In this document: in pieces, positions 6,220-10,756 of the stretch
Numbering within the stretch: the stretch's first letter is position 1
Layout: the number at the start of each line of letters is the position of its first letter
Origin: Verrucomicrobia bacterium UBA1629
GTDB lineage: Bacteria; Verrucomicrobiota; Kiritimatiellia; RFP12; UBA1067
DNA: 10,756 nucleotides
Direction: 5' to 3'
Assembly (NCBI GenBank): GCA_002321305.1
Contig: DCMF01000118.1
Span: 1-10,756 of the forward strand
Translations under genes and position numbers: made by a program
Notes under the pieces: model-generated
Database searches by the model: none
What the model was told of the DNA's origin: nothing
Seen by the model: the letters and a program-made list of their open reading frames with translations, nothing else

Positions 6220-7248
6220 ATGGCAAATTCCGTACTTGACCCCGCCGTCCGATTCCTCGCGAACCAGTCCATCATGGCGGCTCGCGCGGGCATCGCGAAG
6301 CTGCGGGACTTCACAACGGACTTCTCGCCCGACGCGGCGCAGCCCGGCTCGACGATGCTCGTGCAGTTCTTCAACGACGGCACGGCGCGCGAGTTCGACA
6401 AGGACACGAACAACTACGGCGACGCCGCAGGGCAGGTGTCGTTCATCCCGGTGAAGTTCGCGTACCACGCGAAGCAGTCCTTCACCTTCACGCCGCAGGA
6501 CTACATGAACATCGGCGCGAACCGCTGGATCAACGCGGGCGACGCGGCGGGACGCGCCGTGAGCCGCGCGCTCCTGCACACGGCGGTGAAGAACATCAAC
6601 CCGGCGAACGTGAAGACGTCCGGCACCGACCTCGCGACGGACGAGGACGGCACGAAGCTCGGCACGGGCCTCTCGTTCGGCGCGTTCAACGAGGTCGTCG
6701 CCGCCGAGGCGCAGAAGTTCACGAAGGACTACGTGGCCGAGCAGATGACCTACGCCTGCGACGCGGCGGACATCGACCCGTCCGACACGGTGCTGCTCAT
6801 GAACGGCAAGGAGTTCGGGCAGCTGCTCGCGTCGCTCGACGCGAACACCTACGGCGACCGCTCCGCGATTGCCGAGGGGCGCATCGAGGGCCTGTACGGC
6901 TTCCGCGCCGTCGTGAAGATCGACAGCCTCACGGGCATCTGCGGGAGCGGCCTCCGCGCCGCGCTCGTCCCCGTGAACGCGCTCGGCGTCGCGGCCCGCA
7001 CGATCCCGGTGCTGAACTCGAACCTCTACACGGAGGTCGGGACGGTCTCGGACGAGAAGTCCGGCCTCGTGATCCAGTTCCGTCGCGGCGGCGACTGGAA
7101 GACGGACACGTCCACGCTGACGGCGGAGGCCCTGTTCGGGTCGAAGCTGCTCCAGCCGACGAAGATCGTGCGCATCGTCTCGGCGGCGACGTCCGCCGCC
7201 ACGGGCGAGACGGGCGAGACGGGCGAGACCGGCCCGACAGGCGGCTGA
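6220..7248 (+). CDS. Major capsid protein with collagen-like C-terminal tail
   Basis: The 342-aa product follows the protease/scaffold gene directly and is the expected size for an HK97-fold shell protein. Supporting segments are TVLLMNGKEFGQLLASL (residues 190-206) and the A-domain-like stretch with GRIEGLYGFRAVVKIDSL, followed by a C-terminal strand region (LVIQFRRGGDWKTD). It does not resemble Mu gpT closely; the call rests on position, size and these segments. ATG 6220 has AGAAAGGAAA upstream. The last residues are TGETGETGETGPTGG, encoded by three exact 9-bp units plus variants (7201-7245): a short Gly-X-Thr collagen-like tail not needed for the fold and likely exposed. The N-terminus (NSVLDPAVRFLA) resembles that of two small downstream proteins. 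Confidence 0.82.
   Translation: MANSVLDPAVRFLANQSIMAARAGIAKLRDFTTDFSPDAAQPGSTMLVQFFNDGTAREFDKDTNNYGDAAGQVSFIPVKFAYHAKQSFTFTPQDYMNIGANRWINAGDAAGRAVSRALLHTAVKNINPANVKTSGTDLATDEDGTKLGTGLSFGAFNEVVAAEAQKFTKDYVAEQMTYACDAADIDPSDTVLLMNGKEFGQLLASLDANTYGDRSAIAEGRIEGLYGFRAVVKIDSLTGICGSGLRAALVPVNALGVAARTIPVLNSNLYTEVGTVSDEKSGLVIQFRRGGDWKTDTSTLTAEALFGSKLLQPTKIVRIVSAATSAATGETGETGETGPTGG
7201..7245 (+). repeat. 9-bp tandem repeat encoding Gly-Glu-Thr triplets
   Basis: ACGGGCGAG occurs three times in a row (7201-7227), followed by two degenerate units (7228-7245). It encodes the collagen-like end of the capsid protein and could change length by slippage. Confidence 0.85.
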
Positions 7249-7277
7249 GGCCGTCCGAACGAAACACACTCACACCC

Positions 7278-7308
7278 AGCCCCCGCGCCCCGAAACGGCG
7301 CGGGGGCT
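7278..7308 (+). terminator. Strong hairpin after the capsid gene
   Basis: AGCCCCCGCGCC (7278-7289) and GGCGCGGGGGCT (7297-7308) form a perfect 12-bp stem with a 7-nt loop (CCGAAAC). No T-run follows on either strand, so it is either a partial terminator or an mRNA-stabilising 3' end that lowers expression of the two small genes relative to capsid. Confidence 0.55.
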
Positions 7309-7334
7309 AAACAGGAAAAGAAAGGAAAGAAGAC

Positions 7335-7583
7335 ATGATCAACTCAACGAACCCCGTCGTGCGCAACGCGCTCGGAATCAAGGGCGGCACGGTCGCAGCC
7401 AACGCCAAGCTGCCCGAGACCGGCGAGTACAGGGCCGCGAAACAGGCATGGGACAAGGCCAGTTCGGCGTTTGACGATCTCGGCCGGCTGTCTCACAGCA
7501 TGGGGCTGGCCAACAAGCGGCGTGGCGACAAGCTTCTGGATCTGGCGTATGAGATCGACCAGTTGATGCGCCAGTTCACGTAA
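7335..7583 (+). CDS. Small hypothetical phage protein (82 aa), NSTNP family
   Basis: ATG 7335 has AAAGGAAAGAAG upstream. The product starts MINSTNPVVRNALG and continues as an Ala/Lys-rich helical protein with no cysteine, no membrane segment and a basic middle (KRRGDKLLDLAYEI). Its first 14 residues closely resemble those of the next gene (INSTNPTVQRAL), while the rest does not, so the two share a start module rather than being full-length duplicates. It follows the capsid gene after a hairpin; head decoration, head completion or packaged cargo are possible roles, and none can be shown from the sequence. Confidence 0.65.
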   Translation: MINSTNPVVRNALGIKGGTVAANAKLPETGEYRAAKQAWDKASSAFDDLGRLSHSMGLANKRRGDKLLDLAYEIDQLMRQFT

Positions 7584-7639
7584 GAAGTCCCGCTGATCGA
7601 CACGAAGGAGAACACGCATCCGCCCGAGAGGAGTTTGAC

Positions 7640-7939
7640 ATGGCAAGCATCAACTCGACCAACCCCACCGTCCAGCGCGCGCTCAACGCGAAGCCGAAGC
7701 GCGCCGCGAAAGATGCCGTCTCGAAGAACGCGGCGGCGTCCGTCCTCGTCACCTTCAACGCGGTCACCGCAAAGGGGCTGGAGAAGGTTCAGGCGAAGAT
7801 GTCGGCGGTCGACTTCGAGGCATGGGCGAAGAAGATTGGCGTCGGATCGGCGTTGCAGAACGTCTGGCTCGCGCTGATGAAAGGCGAAGTGGCCACCGTC
7901 TACACTCACCCTACGGTCATCTCCGTCAGGGAGATTTGA
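7640..7939 (+). CDS. Small hypothetical phage protein (99 aa), NSTNP family
   Basis: ATG 7640 follows GAGAGGAG (7626-7633). The product opens with MASINSTNPTVQRALNAK, has a basic Lys/Ala stretch (residues 17-30) and then a more conventional alpha/beta-looking segment with VLVTFNAVTAKGLEKV and WAKKIGVGSAL. No known domain is recognised. Its 3' end overlaps the convergent opposite-strand gene by 14 nt (7926-7939). The gap before it (7584-7639) contains a second purine-rich site, CGAAGGAGAACACG (7603-7616), that is not placed to serve this ATG but is perfectly complementary to the candidate small RNA at 9737-9750. Confidence 0.65.
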   Translation: MASINSTNPTVQRALNAKPKRAAKDAVSKNAAASVLVTFNAVTAKGLEKVQAKMSAVDFEAWAKKIGVGSALQNVWLALMKGEVATVYTHPTVISVREI

Positions 7940-8321
7940 CAAGCACGACGCGGCGACGCCATTCGGCGAACTCGCCCGGCTTGAAGACCAGCTCCCGCGC
8001 CGTACACGTCACGATGCGCTCCCGCACCGTGTACGCCACGCGGATGAAATCGGGATCGTCAAGGATATGGCGGAAGGTATCTACAATCAGCTTCGCCGAT
8101 TCCTCCTCAAACGTCTCGGCCAGCGTCTCGTCCGAATAGCCGAGACCGCAGTTGTTGAGCCATCCGATGAGCGCCGGAATAAACTTTGACGGCGGCTCGA
8201 AATCGACTGTCGCGTAGGTTTCCCACCCTTCTGTCGGCTTCTCGCCCTTCTTCGTTCCGAAGATCTTGCAGGAATTGCCGTAAGGCGCGCCGTCGGCTGG
8301 ATAGCAGATGTAGAGTTTCAT
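7926..8321 (-). CDS. Hypothetical accessory protein (131 aa), nearly leaderless
   Basis: ATG 8321 begins MKLYICYPADGAPYGNSC, followed by an alpha/beta-looking soluble protein with an acidic helix (ETLAETFEEESAKLIVDTF) and a strand-rich end (FIRVAYTVRERIVTCTA). No transmembrane segment or known catalytic motif is seen, and I do not recognise the family. The strong -10 TATAAT at 8334-8329 places transcription start at about 8322, one base before the ATG, so the mRNA would have essentially no leader and no Shine-Dalgarno. No later in-frame Met exists. Opposite orientation, own promoter and lower GC than its neighbours mark it as a moron-like insert between the small head genes and the glycosyltransferase. 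Confidence 0.65.
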   Translation of the reverse strand: MKLYICYPADGAPYGNSCKIFGTKKGEKPTEGWETYATVDFEPPSKFIPALIGWLNNCGLGYSDETLAETFEEESAKLIVDTFRHILDDPDFIRVAYTVRERIVTCTARELVFKPGEFAEWRRRVVLVKSP

Positions 8322-8328
8322 GCGTCAG

Positions 8329-8340
8329 ATTATACCAAAT
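8329..8340 (-). promoter_or_regulatory. Extended -10 promoter for the opposite-strand accessory gene
   Basis: ATTTGGTATAAT on the minus strand holds a perfect TATAAT (8334-8329) with an upstream TGG extended element. No convincing -35 is present 17 nt upstream, where the sequence is GC-rich and occupied by the plus-strand TTGACGGCG motif at 8343-8356; the two signals are interleaved within 30 bp. Confidence 0.6.
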
Positions 8341-8342
8341 CG

Positions 8343-8356
8343 GTTGACGGCGCGGG
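8343..8356 (+). promoter_or_regulatory. Recurrent GTTGACGGCGCGGG motif, copy 4
   Basis: This copy is identical over 15 nt to the one at 4946-4960, with TTGAC starting 41 nt before the glycosyltransferase ATG. It abuts the divergent promoter of the opposite-strand gene. No plus-strand -10 hexamer is visible at normal spacing. Confidence 0.4.
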
Positions 8357-8384
8357 GCAGAGGCGGAAAAGGAGAACACACGTC

Positions 8385-9683
8385 ATGGCACGGAAGAGGA
8401 AGGCCGTCGGCGAGACGTCGGAGAAGCACATTGAGGCGACGGGCGGAATGTCGGCGGCGCTTGGGGCAAAGTCCGAGGCGACGGGGACGACTGCGGCGAC
8501 GGAGGCGCGGCCCTCCGATCCCTCTGCGGGCGCGCCCCGGAGGCTGAAGGTCGCCGTCTACGCCATCGCGAAGAACGAGGAGAAGTTCGCCGCGCGGTGG
8601 ATGGACTCGATGGGGGAGGCGGACGCCATCGCCGTCCTCGACACGGGATCGTCCGACACGACCGCGCACCTCCTGCGGGAGCGCGGCGCACAGGTCAGGA
8701 CGAGGGACTACGGCGACGGCTTCCGCTTCGACGTCGCCCGCAACGACTCGCTCGCGTTCGTGCGGGAGGCCGCGCCCGACGCCGACCTCCTCGTCTGCAC
8801 CGACCTCGACGAGACCTTCGCCAAGGGCTGGCGCGCGCGGCTGGAGGCGGCGTGGCTCGCGGCGTGCGAAGAGGCGGAGGCCGAGGGGCTTCCCGCGCCG
8901 ACGACCGCGCAGTACGAGTACGTGTGGAGCTTCCGCGAGGACGGGAGCGACGGCACGAGGTTCTGGTACGAGAAGATCCACACGCCGCAGTCGGGCGCGG
9001 AATGGCGGCATCCCGTCCACGAAGTCCTCGCCTATCCCGACGGGCAGAAGAGCCTCGTGCGGGTGGACGGCCTCCGGCTGGAGCATCACGCCGACCCGTC
9101 GAAGAGCCGCGCCCAGTACCTGCATCTCCTCGAAATCGGCGTCGAGGAAGACCCGGCGGACGCGCGCCGCGTCCACTACCTCGGACGGGAGTACCTGTTC
9201 CGGGGAATGTGGGACAGGTGCATCGGGACGCTGAAGCCGTACTTCGCGCTTCCGTCGGCGACCTACGCCGCCGAGCGGGCGCAGTCCATGCGCTTCATCG
9301 CCCGCGCCTACGCCGCAAAGGGCGACGCGGCGCAGCAGGAGATCTGGCTCCGCCGAGCCGTGGACGAGTGCGCGACGCAGAGGGAGGCCGCGCTCGACCT
9401 CGCGGAACTCATGTACCGTCAGAAGGACTGGCCCGCGCTCGTGCGGGCGTGCGAGAGGTGCCTCGCGGTGAAGGAGCGGACGATGAGCCACGTCACCGCG
9501 CCGGAGGCGTGGGGCTTCCGCCCGCACGACCTCCTCTCCATCGGGCTGTGGAACCTCGGACGGTGCAGGGATGCCCTCGCCGCGCTCGACATGGCGCTGG
9601 ATCTCGCGCCGAACACCCCCCGTCTCGTGGAGAACCGCCGCATCATGATCGGGCATCTTGAAAAGACGTCGTGGCAGGGTTGA
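8385..9683 (+). CDS. GT2 glycosyltransferase with C-terminal TPR domain
   Basis: The 432-aa protein has a low-complexity start (1-52), a GT-A fold domain (about 53-245) and TPR-like helical repeats (about 255-415). The GT domain shows VAVYAIAKNEE (56-66), the DTGSSD nucleotide-sugar motif (86-91), FDVARN (115-120), the metal-binding DLD (140-142) and HPVHEVL (209-215). LRLEHHADPSKSR (230-242) then leads into EEDPADARRVHYLGREYLFRG. This order matches SunS-type GT2-TPR enzymes that glycosylate peptides, and protein glycosylation is therefore a better guess than polysaccharide synthesis. The substrate is not shown; a virion protein such as the Thr-rich capsid tail, or a host surface molecule, are candidates. 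ATG 8385 follows AAAAGGAGAAC (8367-8377). The TGA stop lies inside the following promoter's TTGACG. Confidence 0.85.
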   Translation: MARKRKAVGETSEKHIEATGGMSAALGAKSEATGTTAATEARPSDPSAGAPRRLKVAVYAIAKNEEKFAARWMDSMGEADAIAVLDTGSSDTTAHLLRERGAQVRTRDYGDGFRFDVARNDSLAFVREAAPDADLLVCTDLDETFAKGWRARLEAAWLAACEEAEAEGLPAPTTAQYEYVWSFREDGSDGTRFWYEKIHTPQSGAEWRHPVHEVLAYPDGQKSLVRVDGLRLEHHADPSKSRAQYLHLLEIGVEEDPADARRVHYLGREYLFRGMWDRCIGTLKPYFALPSATYAAERAQSMRFIARAYAAKGDAAQQEIWLRRAVDECATQREAALDLAELMYRQKDWPALVRACERCLAVKERTMSHVTAPEAWGFRPHDLLSIGLWNLGRCRDALAALDMALDLAPNTPRLVENRRIMIGHLEKTSWQG

Positions 9684-9710
9684 CGGCATGGGCGGCTGAT
9701 GTGCTATAAT
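9679..9710 (+). promoter_or_regulatory. Consensus promoter after the glycosyltransferase gene (motif copy 5)
   Basis: TTGACG (9680-9685) and TATAAT (9705-9710) are separated by 19 nt, and TGC before the -10 supplies an extended -10. The -35 overlaps the glycosyltransferase stop codon and belongs to the recurrent GTTGACGGC motif. This is the only copy with a clear -10. Transcription should start near 9717. Confidence 0.65.
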
Positions 9711-10756
9711 TCAATTTCGGTGACGGATGAAGAAGTCGTGTTCTCCTTCGCACCAAGGCCCCGCAGGGACTGAACCTCCCTGCGGGGCTTTCTCGTCCGC
9801 CCCGACCGCGCGCCTCGCGGAGGGCGTCGAAATTTTTTTTCGGAGGCCCGCCGAAACGCCCTCCCGCGCCGACGCGCCGAGACGTGGCGCACAATCGTGC
9901 CACCGGAACTGTACCCCCATTGTCCCCCTATCCGTGAGATCAGGAGGCATCTGGAAGTATCATGGGACACCCACCCACCACCCTGTCCGAAAGCCCGCAC
10001 AGAGCCGATAAACGCGAAAAGCCACGCATTTGCGTGGATTTCTGATGAATTATCTCTTGGAGGTGGGAAGCCGAGTTTAACCCGCACGAGCGGATAGACC
10101 GTCCACGTCCCGTCGGCCACGCGCAGGCGGCACGCCGCGCGCCCGTTCCGCATCAGGTGCGGCAGGCGCCCCCAGTCGAGCAGCACGCGCAGCTCGGCGT
10201 CGGCATAGGCCGTCTCCGAATTCTGCACGTCCGTCAGGTGCGTGACGAGAATGCGGGAGCTTTCCGCCAAGGGCGCGCCGTCCAGCGAACTCGCCCACAC
10301 GGTCGCCGGCGCGTCGCGCAGCTCGGCCGTGAACGCGCCCGCCGCGACCGTGCCGCTTTCCGCGAAGCCGCCGCTCGTGCGGGGCGTCACGATCGTGAAG
10401 GCCCCCGTCTCGCGGTTCACGCGGACGGCGCCGCCGGCCGCGCGCGGGAAGCCGTCGCCGTCTGCGGCCCGGCCAAGCCCCAGGTCGGCGAAGACCTTCT
10501 CGCGCGGCGTGAACCGGACTTCCGGGTAGGTCCCCGCCGCGACCGCCCCGGCCGGCGCCCGCTCGCCCAGCCGCGTGCCGAGCTTCGCGTACCAGCCGGC
10601 CCACGTGAACGACGTGGACGTCCCCTTCCCGAATTCGGGATTGGGCGTGCGCATGAGCGCGCGCGGCAGGTGGACGGCGTATGTCCTGTCCAGCTCCGGC
10701 AGGTCGCGGCGCAGGAAGAGGCAGATCGACGCGCGTTCGGACGCGAGGCCCAGCGG
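9704..10756 (-). CDS. Glycosidase-like host protein, C-terminal part, probably interrupted
   Basis: The frame enters from the right edge and has no start in the window. The translated part from 10756 to about 10085 is coherent: ASERASICLFLRRDL, VHLPRALMRTPNPEFGKGT, FTIVTPRTSGGFAESGTV, then AESSRILVTHLTDVQNS and LLDWGRLPHLMRNG, ending TWTVYPL. These elements recall the C-terminal beta-sandwich region of TIM-barrel glycoside hydrolases in Lentisphaerota/Kiritimatiellota-type genomes, recognised from memory rather than a search. After TWTVYPL the frame continues to TAG at 9706-9704, but the composition becomes Arg/Ser/Gly-rich and incoherent. I infer that roughly the last 50 native residues were lost at the element boundary. 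Catalytic residues are outside the window, so the substrate is unknown. Confidence 0.6.
   Translation of the reverse strand, partial: PLGLASERASICLFLRRDLPELDRTYAVHLPRALMRTPNPEFGKGTSTSFTWAGWYAKLGTRLGERAPAGAVAAGTYPEVRFTPREKVFADLGLGRAADGDGFPRAAGGAVRVNRETGAFTIVTPRTSGGFAESGTVAAGAFTAELRDAPATVWASSLDGAPLAESSRILVTHLTDVQNSETAYADAELRVLLDWGRLPHLMRNGRAACRLRVADGTWTVYPLVRVKLGFPPPRDNSSEIHANAWLFAFIGSVRAFGQGGGWVSHDTSRCLLISRIGGQWGYSSGGTIVRHVSARRRGRAFRRASEKKFRRPPRGARSGRTRKPRREVQSLRGLGAKENTTSSSVTEIEL
9717..9793 (+). ncRNA. Candidate small RNA with anti-Shine-Dalgarno sequence
   Basis: A promoter and a strong terminator bracket about 75 nt. The transcript would form an imperfect hairpin, GAAGAAG (9729-9735) with CTCCTTC (9743-9749) around loop TCGTGTT, then the terminator stem. 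Bases 9737-9750 (CGTGTTCTCCTTCG) are perfectly complementary to 7603-7616; 11 nt match 8369-8379 at the glycosyltransferase ribosome site and 9 nt match 140-148 at the 44-aa gene. This suggests a regulator acting on translation starts of the same element. A reading frame from ATG 9727 runs through the terminator and lacks a ribosome site, so a coding role is less likely. Transcription is unproven. Confidence 0.45.
9758..9793 (+). terminator. Rho-independent terminator
   Basis: GCCCCGCAGGGA (9758-9769) pairs perfectly with TCCCTGCGGGGC (9777-9788) across a 7-nt loop, followed by TTTCT. The stem can be lengthened by the flanking AAG/TTT. It ends the short transcript from the promoter at 9680-9710. 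Confidence 0.8.
9811..9840 (+). terminator. Possible second terminator with T-run
   Basis: A short bulged stem, CGCCTC/GAGGGCG (9811-9826), is followed six bases later by eight Ts (9833-9840). The gap between stem and T-run weakens the call; it could back up the terminator at 9758-9793. The T-run stands out in this GC-rich DNA. Confidence 0.3.
10018..10037 (-). terminator. Small hairpin, possible minus-strand terminator
   Basis: CCACGC (10022-10027) and GCGTGG (10032-10037) form a 6-bp stem with a 4-nt loop. Read on the minus strand it is followed by CTTTTCG, a short U-tract. It would end transcription that comes through the host gene fragment from the right. Confidence 0.45.

Larger units (their letters stand above)
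9796..10080. other. Non-coding right end of the element
   Basis: No convincing gene lies here; frames are open on both strands only because of base composition. It holds the T-run, an imperfect palindrome (GTGGCGCACAATCGTGCCAC, 9884-9903), tandem 11-bp repeats TGTACCCCCAT/TGTCCCCCTAT (9910-9931), and a hairpin CCACGC-ATTT-GCGTGG (10022-10037) followed on the minus strand by CTTTT. AT content rises at 10010-10080. The region could contain the terminal sites used for integration. Confidence 0.5.
1..10085. mobile_element. Mu-like prophage, head module (partial)
   Basis: Terminase, DUF935-type portal, Mu gpI-like protease/scaffold and major capsid genes run in canonical phage head order on the plus strand, with two opposite-strand accessory inserts. 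The left end lies outside the window. The right end is inferred near 10080-10100, where a minus-strand glycosidase-like reading frame stops resembling its family. No integrase, transposase, repressor, lysis or tail gene is visible, so the integration mechanism cannot be named; the Mu-like label rests on the portal and protease families only. The terminase is of the PBSX/SPP1 type, so the module is mosaic. Confidence 0.75.

Noticed and set aside
5008..7269. 753-codon minus-strand open frame across protease and capsid genes
   Set aside because: Antisense to two well-supported phage genes, with low-complexity Arg/Val/Leu composition and no domain.
7635..7640. TTGACA overlapping the start codon of the 99-aa gene
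   Set aside because: It is formed by the spacer between ribosome site and ATG; a promoter here would start inside the gene.
9727..10011. 94-codon plus-strand frame starting in the small RNA
   Set aside because: No ribosome site, runs through a strong terminator and T-run, and the translation is incoherent.
10057..10095. tRNA-like 3' end on the minus strand (TGGAGGTGGGAAGCCGAGTT region)
   Set aside because: The would-be T-loop lacks TTCRA and the flanking bases do not form a 5-bp T-stem; no anticodon or D arm follows.
1..10756. CRISPR array, insertion sequence or tRNA/rRNA gene
   Set aside because: No regularly spaced repeats, transposase frame or RNA gene structure could be found by reading both strands.

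Overview
The window reads as the head-gene end of a Mu-like (DUF935-portal type) prophage in a GC-rich bacterium, with a fragment of a chromosomal gene at the right edge. The host is probably a gut-type member of the Kiritimatiellota/Lentisphaerota/Verrucomicrobiota group. That is an inference from the high-GC codon use, the TGnTATAAT promoters and a glycosidase-like host gene, and it is not proven.

Layout, left to right. The 3' end of a small cysteine-rich gene (1-99) is followed by a 44-aa basic gene (154-288) whose stop overlaps the GTG start of a PBSX/SPP1-type large terminase (285-1568). Next come a DUF935 (Mu gp29-like) portal (1619-3397) and, coupled to it by an overlapping TGATG, a zinc-ribbon protein with a probable barnase/EndoU/colicin-like nuclease domain (3397-4011), then a 54-aa gene (4055-4219). 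A lower-GC, opposite-strand pair follows: a DUF2335 membrane protein and a 75-aa protein (4231-4822) with their own promoter. Plus-strand order resumes with a Mu gpI-like protease (4996-6180) carrying an in-frame internal start for a gpZ-like scaffold, the major capsid protein (6220-7248) with a collagen-like Gly-Glu-Thr tail, a strong hairpin, and two small proteins (7335-7583, 7640-7939) that share an N-terminal motif. A second opposite-strand accessory gene (7926-8321) with a nearly leaderless promoter comes next. Last is a GT2 glycosyltransferase with a TPR tail (8385-9683), the architecture of peptide glycosyltransferases such as SunS.

The glycosyltransferase stop codon lies inside the -35 of a consensus promoter (9680-9710). 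It drives a roughly 75-nt structured transcript ending in a clear terminator; this candidate small RNA is perfectly complementary over 14 nt to a site before gene 7640 and over 11 nt and 9 nt to the Shine-Dalgarno regions of the glycosyltransferase and 44-aa genes. From 9800 to about 10080 there is no convincing gene. From about 10085 to the end the minus strand encodes the C-terminal part of a glycosidase-like host protein that appears to be cut by the element.

How the parts fit: terminase, portal, protease/scaffold and capsid build and fill a procapsid. No head-completion or tail gene is visible between the capsid and the apparent right boundary, so tail genes must lie to the left, be lost, or be supplied elsewhere. 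A motif (GTTGACGGCGcGGG) recurs 37-48 nt upstream of four gene starts and at the small RNA promoter, suggesting common control of the module. The most interesting leads are the small RNA, the recurrent motif, a possible capsid-glycosylation pair (Thr-rich collagen-like tail plus GT2-TPR enzyme), and the N-terminal motif shared by capsid, nuclease and two small proteins.
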